A DNA stretch of 64,000 bases from Oxyruncus cristatus (Eukaryota > Chordata > Aves > Passeriformes > Cotingidae): positions 976 to 64,975 of the forward strand of contig VXAY01002210.1 of NCBI GenBank assembly GCA_013399855.1, written 5' to 3'. The notes under the pieces are model-generated. The model saw only the letters and a list, made by a program, of their open reading frames with translations, ran no database searches and was not told where the DNA came from. Shown in pieces: positions 1 to 12,948 of this stretch; the stretch's first letter is position 1; every line of letters begins with the position of its first letter. Position numbers and translations under genes: made by a program.

Positions 1-60
1 CACCACAACAACAACAACAACAAAAAAAAAAAAACACACAAAAAACCCCCAAACACTAAA
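1..60. repeat. CAA trinucleotide and A-rich repeat
   Basis: A short (CAA)n run at 6-23 grades into an A-rich stretch. The repeat is cut by the window edge. Confidence 0.8.
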
Positions 61-1093
61 AGAAATCACTTGGTTTCATTCCAAGCTCTGTGGCCCAAAG
101 CCTTTTATCCATCCAAGTGCTTCCATGACCACCCCTCCAGTGTCTTCTCCTTTGCATCCTGCAGGGTGAGAGCTTTTACCATCTACATAAAGGAGCTTAA
201 CTGTTCCTTCTGGTTATCCAGAGGAAAAGGCAGCCTACATCAGCCAGCTTTGGGAGAGGGAGGTTATCACAGACCACTTACACTTGTGAGACCCAGCCAT
301 GTATTTCTAAATCTATTTCTAAATACTTCAGAAAATAAATTTCCCCCTGAAACCTTTGTTGGCTTTTTGTTGCTGCAATTACTGACTGCAGAATGAAAGG
401 TGCTGCTGATGCTGAGGTAAGGTGTGATTCCACTTCTGATTGACTTCACATTTCTGCTTTGCCTTGTTTTATTTTTTTTCCCCTAATGTTCTCCCTTATG
501 CAAGACCTTGAGCATTTATTTTGACAGCTTACATTATTCAGCAAGCAATTAAACTTTCAAATGTATTGTGTTCTCATCGCTTAAAATAGCTTCAGCAACA
601 TCAGTAGGGTTTCTCAATCCCCCACACAATGAAGATAAAGAACATTTCTGTTGAATTTCTTTTTTTTTTTTTTTTTTAGGTTGCTTTTTTTAAGCAAATA
701 CAGTATTTTAGAGAGTCTTCGTGTTTTGATGTCGTTACACAAACCAATCAAATACTACCTGTGGAAATTCCCAAAAAGTTGAAAAGGCAACAGGTAAATA
801 GAATGTGATATAGGATAATGGAAGGAAACACACTGGGTGTGAGGAATAAATTAGACTGATTAACTCTGTGAGTCCCTCTTGTTCGTGACCCTGAACTCTC
901 CTGTGTTATAAGGCAGAATTAAACTGATTGTGTTGTGTGATGAAGGGAAACAATGACAAAAGTATTTTCCTTTGCCAGCTTTGACTGCAGAGGGGTCACA
1001 GAAGACACAGGACAGTGATGTCTCCACCTGCCCCAGAAGGTTGAAAGTAGCTGCAAAACAGAGCCCTGAACCTCTTCTGGACTGTCCCCAGCC
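61..1093. other. Intronic sequence, no gene seen
   Basis: AT-rich unique-looking sequence with a T run at 660-679. The open frames over 70-396 are fortuitous. Confidence 0.6.
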
Positions 1094-1546
1094 AATCGTG
1101 GAATGGTTTGGCTTGGAGGGGACTTTAAATGATCATCTCATTCCAACCCCCTGCCATGGGCAGAGACCACTAGCCCAGGTTTCTCCAAGCCCTGTCCAAC
1201 CTGGCCTTGAACAATTCCAGGGACGGGGCAGCCACAGCTCCTCTGGGCAACCTGTGCCAGGGCCTCCCCACCCTCACAGGAAGAATTTCTTCCTAATATC
1301 CAATCTAACCCCACCCTTCAGTGTGAAGCCTCCTTGTCCTATCACTCCATTCCCTTGTCAAGACTCCTTCTCTGTCTCCCTTGGAGCCCCTTTAGGCCCT
1401 GAAGAGCCTTCTCCTCTCCAGGTGAACACCCCCAGCTCTCCCAGCCTGTCTCCAGAGCAGAGGGGCTCCAGCCCTTGGAGCATCTTTGTGGCCCTTCTCT
1501 TGACTTGTTCCAACAGGTCCACATCTTCCTTGTCTTGAGACCCCAA
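1094..1546 (-). mobile_element. CR1 LINE 3' fragment
   Basis: The reverse complement of a CR1 3' end: aatggtttggcttggaggg, then the ccctgccatgggcagagacc block, then the cctaatatccaatctaacc block. About 450 bp is kept, reaching the CR1 segment that on this strand reads ccaacaggtccacatcttcc. It is 5'-truncated as is usual for CR1 and has no intact reading frame. Confidence 0.9.
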
Positions 1547-2022
1547 ACCCTTTGAAGAAATCCTTTCAAGAACACCAGGAAATATAAGCTACCCACCCCC
1601 CAACCCTAGCAGTTTCTCCACATTCCCAAATACAACTCCAGCACTGTTTTCCTGCTTTTACCGTTTCTCTAAACCTCCACGTTTCTGCTGGCTGAAAAAC
1701 AAGCTTTTATGTCATCTACTCTTCCTTTTGTGCTGGCAATCACCTCCCACATCAGTGCCACCTCAGCTCAGGGCTGGGGCCGGGGGTGGGGATGCAGGGG
1801 AGTGCTGGTGTTCCCGACCTGCTAATCTGCAGGGAGAGCCTTTTGCTGCTCAATTCCAGGGCACTGTTAAGGCAACTAATTTGCTTCTGCTGTCAGACAG
1901 TGCTTAAGGAGAGCTGGGATGGCTTTTAGACATTCCTGCTGGCTTTGGAGTGGGATGGAAAGCACCGGGAAAAGTGTTACAGCAGAGGCTTTGGGTTTAT
2001 TTGCAGCTCCACAGTGTTGGCA
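1547..2022. other. Intronic sequence with G-rich patch
   Basis: Unique-looking sequence. The only feature is the G-quadruplex motif near 1771. Confidence 0.6.
1771..1794 (+). other. Predicted G-quadruplex motif
   Basis: Four G-runs with 1-2-base loops (gggctggggccgggggtggg, then another g) meet the usual G3+N1-7 pattern. It lies on the strand opposite the TSNARE1 transcript, so the template strand carries the Gs. Confidence 0.6.
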
Positions 2023-2264
2023 AGAGAGAAGGAAAGGGAAAGGGAAGGGAAGGCAAAGGGAAGGGAATGGGAAGGGAATGGGAAAGGGGGGGAAATGGAA
2101 AGGAAAGAAATGGAAGGTAGAGGGAAGGGAAAGGGAAGTGAAAGGGGAGGAAAGGGAAAGGGAAGGAAGGGAATAGGAAGAAAGGGAAAGGAGGGGAGGG
2201 AAGGGGGAAAGAAAAAGAGAGGAAAAAGAGAGGAAAGGGGAAAGGGGAGGGAAGGTGAGGAAGC
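2023..2264. repeat. GGGAAA-type purine tract
   Basis: About 240 bp almost entirely A/G, built from ggaaa/ggaaag/gggaa units with many interruptions. It is purine on the plus strand, opposite in orientation to the arrays at 18.4, 20.5 and 62.5 kb. It produces spurious Lys/Gly/Glu-rich and Phe/Pro-rich open frames. Confidence 0.95.
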
Positions 2265-4117
2265 AGTGGAAAGTGCTGCATGAGATGCACATGATGCCAT
2301 CCCATAGTCATTATTATTTCTTACACCGTTTAACATCCCAGTGCCGTTGGTCTGAAGGACTCACACCTGGGAGTTCACTGCAACCAGTCATTAGAGTCGT
2401 CACCACTCCCTGTAAGCACCCCTTGGCTGTCTCTGCTCAACAGAATGAGGATCAGCTGCTATTTTTCCCTCTGACATTTAACATGGCCCAATCTCCTTTT
2501 CTCCCTTTGGTAGTCTTTGCTCCCCAGTAATTTATTGTCCTTCTCCTCCTCCTCTTGGCTTCAACCACCCAGGCCCGGAGAAGGGAGGGATACAATACTT
2601 CAGCTGACAGCCTCACAAACTAAAACCTGCCTTAGAGTTTCCATCCTTTAAGTCACATTTGCAAATGAAGGGATGTAATCGCAGAGCAGCCTGCAAGCTT
2701 CCCAACAGGATCTCCTGAAGTCCCAGGACCTAACCTGGAATCACAGCAGTCCTAACCTGGAATCACAGCAGTCCAACCACCTGCAGAAAAAGGAGGGGTT
2801 TATTCTAAAATACCCTGGATAATCTCCCTCCTCTCCCAAGGTAACACATAATAAATTGCTGTGGTTGTGCTGACCTGGAAACACATGGAAGACACTTTTA
2901 GGCAAAGGTAACCTTTTTTATCAAAACAAGTGGTAGAGCTGGAATAAGCTTTAGGCCTACAAGACAGTTCCTGTACATCTAAAGAAAACTTACCTATTTT
3001 TACAACTCTAACACTTGGTCTAATAAAAGATGCCGACACCTAACACCCAGTCTGAGCTAGACCAGGTCTTGCTGAACAGCACAGCAATGAAACACCCATT
3101 TTACAAGGCAGAGCCTAAGCTTGGTGCGCTGACCCAGTCCTCCTCCTCCTCACTTTATGCCCCCATATATAAAGTACTGCTTTTCTGACTTGCTTTGTAA
3201 ATCCAGCATGTTAAGGCTGCTCACACACACGGCACCACAACTGTTCTTTTCCTTTCCATTAATACAAGAAAATTAATGTAAAAGGAAAAGCCACGTCTAA
3301 TTTGAGGCTCAGCAGAGGAAACTCATTTGAAGAACCCCTCACTGCCTTGTCCCCTGTTCAGTCTGTGGAGGAGGTGCTGAGGTGAGGAGATGGATGTCAA
3401 GACGACTCAGCTGTGCAGGAAGGGGAGGAAGGGGCACAGCGTGCTGAGGACCTCAAATTTGGTCTCTGAAAGGCAGTCAAGGTCACAAAACCTCAGTATT
3501 TTGGATAAGCCACAAAGTTTGTGTCCATCCAGGCTGGCATGTCACAACCCTGGAGGAAGTGGAAGATGGTGAGAGACATTTTGAGGGACCATGGAAACGG
3601 CTGGTTGATCAGGCAGGAAAGGTTGGTTGCTTTAGCCCTGCTGATTTTTCTTTACTGTATTCACCACTCTGAACACATTAAATCCTCAGCACAAACAAGC
3701 TTTACTCCCCCAAGAGCTGCATTCAGCCCACAGGGCTCATTCCAGGTGAAACCCAACACTCGGGGCTTGGCAGAGCCAGCAGTCAGCACATGGCTTACTG
3801 GTGTGTTTGAGATGAGCCCAAACCTCCTCTGGGGAAATAACACCCGAGGCTACAAGTCAAATACAAAGGTTTAACAGGCTTCCATTTTTTTTTCCCTTTT
3901 GTGCATTTTGTGTAAGACAAAGCGATGGTTTGGCCATGAGTGGCACAATGAGGGTCTTCACTGATGGATCTGCTGAAGGCTCCTCTGGGAAGAGGGATGG
4001 GGTTGTGTTTTCCAGCCCTAATCCCTGGTGGTCCACCTGGAATTGTGCAAGGAAATGGCCTTGTGTTTTCCACCAGTTTCTTCTCCTGAAAATTACTCCA
4101 GTAAAAAAAAAAATTAA
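2265..4117. other. Intronic sequence, no gene seen
   Basis: It contains the 22-bp duplication at 2729. A possible minus-strand donor (gtaagttttc) at about 2995 has no convincing exon attached. Confidence 0.55.
2729..2772. repeat. 22-bp direct duplication
   Basis: The 22-mer starting cctaacctggaatcac occurs twice head to tail (2729-2750 and 2751-2772) with no mismatch. Confidence 0.95.
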
Positions 4118-4204
4118 AGGTTAGTCTGGATGATCTAAAGGTTGGACTCGATGATCTTTTCTAGGTCTTTTCCAAACTAAATGATTCCTTGATTCTCTGA
4201 TTCC
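4118..4204 (+). mobile_element. CR1 3' end, very short
   Basis: About 85 bp with ggttggactcgatgatct and tttccaaactaaatgattcc, the plus-strand form of a CR1 tail. The tgatct motif appears twice, so a small internal duplication is likely. Confidence 0.75.
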
Positions 4205-7200
4205 CATGGCTGGAGCTGGCTGGTAGCAATCTGTAATTTCACAAGAGACATTTCTTCATGGAAAAAGCCATAGTGCAACCCTGACTGGGTTGCAGAAGTG
4301 TCCCTTGTCCCTCCTCTTCAGAGATCAGCACCATCCTATTTGTCTTCTGTGAATACACACAGGGCTCTCAGTCTGGCACTGCATTAACTCACACTGTGCT
4401 TTGAAGCAGCCCCCAGGGAGAAAAACCCTTCTCCTCCCATATCCCTCAAAAACTGGATCATGAAGGTCAGCCTCCACAAACCCTTTTGCATCCCAAAGTG
4501 ATTGATCCCCACCCAGACTGTCCCTACAGGAGTAATGAGCCACGAGCTCATTAGCCCAGTGTTCATGACAGAGAAAGTTTAATTAACATGTTATATTTTT
4601 CTACGAAATTTAGGATTCAGTGTGTGCAGATGATTATACAGAGTTTGAACACCACCCTGCCAGGCAGAGAAAGACAAAATGTTTTAACTCTCATTAGTTC
4701 AATAATTTCCTAATAGTTTAGTTCAGTGCCAGGACAATCAAAAGTGTCAGGGGAGGACACTGAAAGATCCTTTGAGGTAAATCAAGAACTGGAATTGGAA
4801 AAAGCACCAAAAACCAAAGAAAACTCCAGGAGACTCCCAGAAGGTAAAAAGAAAACCTACCAAACAAGCATCAGCCAAGAGGCCATGAACAGCCTCTACT
4901 TTTCCTTCTCTGGGAAGGTTTTTTGGGAGAAGCAAAGAAGTCAGATGCTGAATTAAAACGGGGGAAAAAGAAGCTGTGGGACAGATAGAGCAGACAAAGC
5001 AGTCTCTGATTGAAAATATTACTATTTCTGAAAGCAAAGGCTAAAAAACAGCATGGGAAGGTGGGGCAAAACACACAAAACGGGGTCAAAGCTGAATCCA
5101 CAACAAGAGGGTAAGGATAAACCAGACTAAATCTGTACTACTGAGAGCTGCACATGATCAGTATAACCCTCTGGGCAAGAAAATCTTATATTGAGGTGGC
5201 CTCATCAAATTCTGTGTGACAGAGTTTCTCTGCAACCCAGTTGTCCACGTGCCTGGGCAACAGAAATGAGACCTCATTGGAAAATACCAAGTTTTTTTAC
5301 TTTATCTTAGAAATGTGGTATAATTTAGGTTGGATGGGACATTTGGTCAGGCTCAATGGGGCTGGTTGTTAAATTACAAGCAGTTATTGAATCTCCTGGT
5401 ACAACAAATTTGTGGAGACCTGGCTTTCATGCAGGAAAATCAGCACACAGCATCCACCTCCTGCTCTCCTCCCCCTCCCCACTTCCTTTCTCCCTCGGCC
5501 TTCAAAACTCCTTGTAGTCACATAGTTTCAATGACCTAAATAGAACACAGATAAGTCGAGCTTGAGCTCAGCTTTATAACCACGAGTGTTCACCAAGGTT
5601 TGTATCTCATCTGTCCACCATCACTGTACCAGACTGAGGCCATATCTAGATCCAGCTGATACAGAGGAAAGAGGAGAACAGGAATCATGACGGGAAATCT
5701 TCGTATGGAAAAATGACAGAACTAGTATGTTATGTTTCCCTTTGATATTATTTTTTACTGGGAGTAAATTGAAATTTATCAGGCATGAAAAATTAGTGAG
5801 CACTTCCTACACCCCAAACTAAAAAAGAAACATAAACCCAGTGTTAACTAAACTATGCTAGCCCTCAACACTTTTTCTCTTGTGAACATCTTTCTTTTTG
5901 TTCAAGGTCACACACATGTGCCAATGCTATTTACACCCACTTGAAGAAGAAGAGTTTTTGGCAATAAAAAAGCTATGGAAGACTTTTTGTTGCTTGTGCT
6001 ATGTACTGAAGCACTGAATAATAAGTATAATTTGTTGCTTGCTTTCAGATTTCATGAATAACCCTGGAAAAGAGGGGCTACACTCCAAAAGTGTCAACAG
6101 GACTATGCCTTTTTAGAATTCTAATGCTTGGTCCTCACAAGCCATTTCTAATTAGGGGCACACTGGTCACTCAGAGTCATTCATTCCCTATTTCAAAATT
6201 GTTTCCCAAATCTGGAAGGACTGGGCAAAACACAGTGTCATTATTATAGCGACCTTAACTCTTAAAACCTGGTCTCAAGATTGGTCTGAAATCCTGTTTT
6301 CTGGGATAACCTGGGTTGTTGTAATTTGCCCACTTCCTACAAATCAACAAGTACATTTTTTCATTAGTCACACTAAAATTTGTTGTTTCTCCTTGCCAGT
6401 CTGACCAGAAAAGCAGTCACTAAATTTGATTTCAACATTCTTTAGTAAAAAGCCACGGGTTTTGGCCTGACCTCACAGGGCAGAGTCTCGAGAACTTAAC
6501 TGAGCTTGTTAACCTGAGCTCAACTGAGCTTATTTTAGCTGCAATTACAATTGTCTGGACATTTGCCACTGCCCAGATTTTTTCTAGTTTTGTGTCAGTT
6601 TACAGCAATAACTAGTAGCTATTCTGTCTAAGACCCAGATTAAAATGAGGTAAGAATGGGTGTAATCACATCTGAGACTACCAGACATCTTAGTCTGTAA
6701 ACACAAGTCATTGTGGTTCATCGGTGACCATGACAGAAGTGCTACCCTGTGATAAAACCAACTTTAGAGAGGCAAAAGAGGACAGAAAACCTGAATAGCT
6801 GGGAACCAACAAAAACAAAAGTACCAGCAATAACAATTGTAACTGTATTATTAATGAGCCTTTCTGCAGTAATTAGATAACTCGGACAATCAGACTGTGA
6901 AAACATTCAGTGGAATAACAATAAAACCACGGTTTCACATAAATAATGTGCTCTCTTTTGCCCCGGCAAGATTTGGGGAATAACAAAATGGACAGCCCAC
7001 AGTTCTTGCAAGGTTGGGGTGACTGGAAAATGCCAGGGACACATTTCCATGCAAATTGATGAGCTCAGTGTATTTTGCTGGATTCCTCAGTCCCCAGACA
7101 CTGCTCCAGTGCTGACCTGAGAGACACAACCCTGTTTGGAAAGTGAAATAGTGATTCTGACAGTGACTAAAATACCTCCCAGCAATCTTTCTCATCCTTA

Positions 7201-7461
7201 TTACTATTACAACTGCTCCTAGCACAGCTGCTGCCCCAGTGAAGCAAACACTGGAGGAGTTTTACAAACCTTCTTTCGCTATTCAAAGGACTGCTGACTA
7301 AAACTGTAATAAATACCAGGAGCTTGGACATCACTGCAATGGAGGCAGGATAGAGGTAAATTCAGGGGTATGCCAAACACAAATGCTCAGGCCACGATTA
7401 ACTATTTTAGGCTTGGAATTTCACTTGCAATATTTTACCCAGAAACACTGGCTTTAGCCAA
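4205..7461. other. Longest left-side repeat-poor intronic stretch
   Basis: About 3.3 kb without recognisable repeats, AT-rich, with many short open frames but no splice-bounded coding segment that I can support. Confidence 0.6.
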
Positions 7462-7466
7462 GAACT

Positions 7467-8635
7467 TGTCATGGTTTAGCCCATCCCCCCAGTGTTGGGG
7501 TGGAAAATGGTTAACTCCAGGTGAAATTCCAGCCAAGGAGCCAATCGAAGACTTCTGTGACGTCTCTACGAAGGACATTTTAACAAACCGGAAAAGAAAT
7601 GTGTGGTGCAGAAGAAATTAAGGAGTTAATGTGGCAGCACGTCCTGGCCAGACTGGGCCCGGGCGTGCGGCCCTCTCAGGGCCTGGCCTGGCCTGAGGAG
7701 GGCAGGGATGGCTTGAAGCCAAAACTAAATCACCTGGAAGCCGCCTGCAACAAACTGCAGAAGAATTACAGCCACAAAATGATAAAGAAGCTGGTGAACT
7801 CCCCATCGAGGGGCCGAGCCCCTCACGATCGCGGGCCTTAGTCCGAGGGCTGAGCCCAACACTAAGCCCTCAATATTGGGGGGCCCGGTGCAGTTTTGGA
7901 CGGGGTGTGACAGCAGGATGACCCCTTTCACTGCGAATGGGGGAGCGGTGGTGAATCAGAGTCACCGACTGCGGCCAAGAGCCAAGATTGGGTGCCTGAC
8001 CAAAAGCAGAAAGTCAGAAGAATTCCAGAGAGCGAGAGAAGAAACTACTTGGAGCAGCAGAGCACAGCATCGGAGAACGTTCTTGGGTATGGACTGAGCC
8101 AAAAAACCCAAAACCCCTGTGACACAGGGAGGGGTGGTGACTCCTTCTCAGGAAACCCCCTGAAACTCCTCATGGAAGGAACCTCCACGGAGCCCTGTAC
8201 TCCGTGGTGACGACGTGGTGATACGAGTGTTCCCTCAAAGCCCACGGTAAACCCTTGGTAGCCACAGACAAGCGGCTGGAAGCGGGAGGCAAACTCTCCT
8301 ACATTCTGATGGAAAAAGAGAGAGAGATTTTCGAGCTGCGGTGATTTGGAACTGTTACCTTAAAGACTTTTCTTCTCCTTCTTCCTCTAGACTGTTTTTG
8401 AAGAAAAGAAGGAGGGGTGGTATTTGTAGATATGTAAGTTTGTTATTACAAGAAAAACTAGTTAGAATTGTTGTGTATAAAAATATTCCCTTAGTTCCTA
8501 TCCTGTAGAAATAAATTTTAATATCAATCCCCATGTCACGAAATCTGTTTCGTGTATGCGAACTTTTCTTACCTATTAGCAAAATTTATGGGTTGATAAA
8601 AACTGTGCAGAAATCACAAAGCTAAACCATTGACA
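7467..8635 (+). mobile_element. Complete solo LTR with target-site duplication
   Basis: The 1,169-bp element begins TGTCATGGTTTAG and ends CTAAACCATTGACA, a near-perfect terminal inverted repeat with TG...CA ends. It is flanked on both sides by the identical 5-mer gaact (7462-7466 and 8636-8640), a clean target-site duplication. Plus-strand sense is suggested by a TATA-like gtataaaa near 8478 followed by an AATAAA at about 8510. Five-base duplications are usual for ERVL-type (class III) avian elements, so that class is inferred. No gag-pol interior is present, so this is a solo LTR left by LTR-LTR recombination, or a non-autonomous unit. The element is more CpG-rich than the flanks. Short open frames inside it are not recognisable proteins. 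Confidence 0.85.
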
Positions 8636-8640
8636 GAACT

Positions 8641-10110
8641 CAAGTCAAAGACCAAATATAAGCCCAGCTACTTCACTGGTGTGAAGGCCAGACCAGATTA
8701 ATTTTTATAGAACATTTTTTTGCATGTTATTATTTCATTTATTTTGTTTCTTTGTTTGTTGTTTGAATGTAAATTTTTCACAACAATTTGCACAAACAAA
8801 TTTGAAAACAACAGAGCTTTTTATCTGAGGAATAGAAGAGACCCAGGATGGGGCAGGGACACCCTGGGGGGACTGCAGCCATTTGCACATTTTCAAACTA
8901 GTCAGGTTATTTATCAAAGCAAACAAACTAATAAAGCCCCAAAATAAATAAGCAAATAAATGATGGCAGGACGTTTTTAGTGTGTTTAAATCAGGCAGCC
9001 CCTAATTACCACGATAAGGAGAGTTTTACACCCGGGAAAGGCAGCAGTAAACCCCTCTGTCAGAGGACAAAGGACAAATCTGGAGACTGGGAACAAGCAG
9101 AGGGTGGGACAACAGGTTTCATATGTCCATTTTCACCCAAGCAATCCAGTTTTCCTCTTATAGAAGTGCTTGGAAACTGGATGGCTTAAATAACATGGAC
9201 TATTCTACCTACATGTTTAAAAAGAGAGATGCCAACATCATCTCAAAGCTTAAAGCCTCAATCAGTGTCAGGTGCTTTTTTGGGGCATGGAGGTGGTCAG
9301 GGCTCCTCTGTTTCTCTCCCTGAAAACTCAAGAGCAAGAAGGAAGGTGGTGACACCCCCAAATTATTCATTCTGCACTGCAGCATGTTTAAGGCATTGCT
9401 ACAAGTCATTTAATAATAAAATAATGTTGGATTATACACAAACAAAATACTTTTTTTTTCTTAACACCTCTTCTCTGAATAAAATAGGGATTGGGATGAC
9501 CATGAGGCCAGACTTCAGGCTTTATAGCTAAACAAAGTGTTGTATAAATTTTTTGTTCTTGTTTGTCCTTATTCTCACCAATCTGGTTTTCAGAAGTCAG
9601 AGTTAAACGTTCCACAATACACAGCTCAGACTCTGCAGCCATGTGTTAACAGCAAAAAAACTAAAGAGGGGAAAATGATTAAAAAAGGATTAAAAATAAT
9701 CTGTCCATTGTTGTTTCCCATATTAAGTAATCACAGCTGTGACAAGTAAATTGGATTAAAAATTACTCCAGTCCTTGAAAAACCCCAACAAACAAACCCA
9801 CAAAATAATCCTAACCCACAACTGAAGGAAAATACAACTCATTACAAATAGTGAGCATTATTCCAAGCCCACAGACATTTATATATAACAGCACTTATTT
9901 AAATACTGAAAAAATGTACTAATGTACACAAATGGCTGCACATAAACCTCAGACAAGCCCTGGGTGAACAGGCACCTATGAGCTTTGCTCGGATCTTAAA
10001 GCTTCAGTTAAGTGAACCTTTTAGAAAACCAGTCACCAGTGGTCACAGGGAACTAATGTATCCACGAAATCAGCATTTAATTCAGAAGTTCATAATATGT
10101 GATTATATTA
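8641..10110. other. Intronic sequence, no gene seen
   Basis: AT-rich. It has a small AAATAA-type patch near 8938-8962. Nothing coding was recognised. Confidence 0.6.
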
Positions 10111-10526
10111 GATCACAGAATCATCAGGGTTGGAAGAGACCTTTAAGATGACCAAGTCCCACCACTAACCCAGCACCACCACCATATTCACCACTAAACC
10201 ACATCCCCAAGTGCCACATCCACACATTTTTTAAACATTTCCAAGGATGGTGATTCCACCACTTCCCCGGGGAGCCTGTTTCAGTTGTTGACAACCCCTT
10301 CCATGAAGAAATTTTTCCTAATATCCACTCTGAACCTCCCCTGGTGCAACTTGAGGCCATTTCATCTCATCCTGTCACTTTTTACCTAGGAAAAGATGCC
10401 AACCCCCACCTCACTAAACCCTCTTTTCAGATAGTTGTAGGGAGCAATAAGGTCTTCCCTGACCCTTATTTCCTCCAGGTTAAACACCCCCAGCTCCCTC
10501 AGCTTCTCATAAGACGAAATCTTTGA
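10111..10526 (-). mobile_element. CR1 LINE 3' fragment, older subfamily
   Basis: It starts atcacagaatcatcagggtt and keeps the aagtcccaccactaacccag and gtgccacatccacacattt segments typical of the CR1 subfamily whose 3' end reads as a caaccattaacccagcac type. It ends near ccctcagcttctcataaga. Confidence 0.9.
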
Positions 10527-11384
10527 GCCAGAAAAATATTTAAAAAGAGTGGGCAAGAAAATACAGCAAATTCACAGGTACAATAAATAACAAATCACAG
10601 GATGCAAGTCATAGGACAGGTAGGTCAGAGCATTGATGTGCTACTGCATCCACCAGGGTGGAAGGCACTGGGCTATAAAATCCATGCAAGTCATATTTCC
10701 ATGAAGAAAGGGAGTGATTTTTGTTAAGCCAATTGATGAGGGAGGGAAGATGGGTCTGAAAAAAACCCAAACATGAATGTTTATGGCTGGAGTCAGCTGT
10801 CTGTATTTTATTCCACTTTATTATGTACAGAATTCTTTTGAAGACAATCCTGTTCTTCATTTAGCCCAGGAATTATTCAGAGTTTGTGTTTTCTAGGCAT
10901 CTTTGCAATTTTACAGTCGCCTTACACTGTGCCAAGGGTAGTTTAAAATACAATATGAGGTTCCTTACTTGTGTTATTTATTTTTTCCCAGTTTCTCTGA
11001 GCACTGTTTTGTTCTTGCTTAGGCAAACTTTGATTTCAGCTGGAAACTCTGTTCCTCCATGAAAACAGAAGGTAATGGGGAAAACACTGAGCCGTTCACA
11101 CACTCATCACAAATCTCTCCTCTCTCACAATAAACAGTCCATCATGTTCCAGCTCCCCCTCAATGCTGATGATTTTCCCACTCTACAGAAGCCAGAGTTA
11201 ATGCCTCCTTTGGATCCTACTCCCCTCTTTGTGTCTTCATCTGCACCACGATTTATGAATAAAATGCTGCCTGTATCATCATTTATTGAGGTACCGCGTT
11301 TTCTTGATACGACCAACAGCTCATCCTAAGGCACTGTGTGCACAGAGAAACCTCAGAGAGGAACACCAGAAACTGTGGAGCCTC
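10527..11384. other. Intronic sequence, no gene seen
   Basis: Unique-looking and AT-rich. Overlapping open frames on both strands at 11075-11329 show no recognisable protein. Confidence 0.6.
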
Positions 11385-11549
11385 TCATGGAATAGTTTGG
11401 GTTGGAAGGGACCTTAAAGATCGTCTAGTTCCAACTCCCTGCCGTGGACAGGGATGCCACTGCCTAGACCAGGTTTCTCAGGACCCCATCCAATCTGGCC
11501 TCGAACACCTCCAGGGATGGGGCATCCCCGACCTCTCTGTGCAACAGCA
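11385..11549 (-). mobile_element. CR1 3' fragment, about 165 bp
   Basis: The tail region is well conserved (ggttggaagggaccttaaag). The fragment breaks off after ggcatccccgacctctctgt. The break is an ordinary 5' truncation. Confidence 0.88.
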
Positions 11550-12860
11550 GACATGGTCCATGGTCCATGGTCTCATGGGAGACTCAAGAGAGGTTTCCTT
11601 TCCAGAGCAATATTCACATATAAGGCACCACAGAGCTGGCCATCTTGCCTGCTTATTCTCCTCCTCTTCCCATTTTCTTTTAGCAAGGGGTGAAGAGAGC
11701 AAATTGCAAGACCCTAATGCCATTTGGGAATATTGTGGCTCCTGTTGAGCTCCATCTGAGTCCATAAATACTCCTGTTCAGGTGTTGATCAACGTGCAAA
11801 AGCCTATTTGGCCACGATGCAGCAAGGACAGCTCCTGGTGAACTATTCAGAGCACCCTGCATTTCACAACACAGGAGCCAGCTCTTTGCACCACGTCTTA
11901 ATTCTCATGGATTTTTTTTTTTTTTTTTTTATTTTAAGCCTAACCAGCACTGAATAATCTCTTAGTGCTTTAGAAAATAATAAGAAGTTAGGGCTAAGCC
12001 TACAAAGACTGAGTTTGATCGGTCCCTTCCAAAACCTAGGGAAAAGATCGATGTGAACACAGTCCAAGACACGATTTCCCACGAGCATCAAACCTCTGAA
12101 TAACAGAACTCCACTCCATGCAGTTACATCAGCAATAAATGACTTTGATCCTTTGGTACTTGTCATTTGCCTTGAGTCCTGCAAAATATGGAGGGAAGAG
12201 ACCAGAGAGGGAATCCACCAAGGTGCACTTTTCGGGAACACAGCCCATCTGCACGGGAATAATCTGCTTTTGCAGAGCAGGCACAGCAGCTCGTGCATAA
12301 AGCAGCTCCTCCCAGCCCTCCCCACGTCGCAGCCCCTGCTGAATGCAGAGGGAAGCAGGTGCTTGTATGGTTTTGTGTATATTGTTGGGATGGGTGGATT
12401 GGGAAAATCGCCCCGACCGGTTCAGGGAAAGTGTATTTCCTCTGAAAAGGAAATCTGGACAATGGCAGTAAGAGATGCTCCGGGTTTCTAAGAGCTGCAC
12501 AATCACTCTGTGATCTCACAGCTGGACTCAGGAGTGTCTTCACAAGTAAATATAATGTGTTTTGCTTTTAGCAGGATTTAAGCATCACTGACAAGCACGA
12601 GCATCTCTTTTTTTCCTCCTTATCCATCATCTTGCCATTTGACAAGTGTGAGAAGAGACTGTACACACTCATTTCATCTCCCAACAACAAAGAAAAAAAA
12701 AAAAAAAAGAGGGTCAGCAATCTTGAATGAGAGAAGATCCCAATATCAAAATATTCAACATATAATGAGTTTTACACATTAGAAATGGAAGAGGAGGTGC
12801 GTAACTCTTTGACTATATATCCTTGCTATCCACATAAAATAATCTCTTTTTTTATTGGGA
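11550..12860. other. Intronic sequence with T and A runs
   Basis: It contains a 22-base T run at about 11911 and an A run at about 12692. The 12150-12540 part is more GC-rich and open on both strands, but no splice structure or family was recognised. Confidence 0.55.
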
Positions 12861-12948
12861 TCATAGAATAGTTTGGGTTGGAAGTGACCTTAAAGACTAT
12901 CTCATCCCAAACCCCTGCCATGGGCAGGGAGCCTTTCACTAGACCAGA
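12861..12948 (-). mobile_element. CR1 3' fragment, about 90 bp
   Basis: Carries catagaatagtttgggttgg through tttcactagaccag and is truncated there. Confidence 0.85.

Noticed and set aside
972..1538. A 188-codon plus-strand open frame
   Set aside because: It lies antisense over the CR1 fragment at 1094-1546.
2800..3039. A minus-strand segment ending at a gtaagt donor (about 2997-3040)
   Set aside because: The acceptor is poor, and the 15 codons match no part of TSNARE1 that I know.
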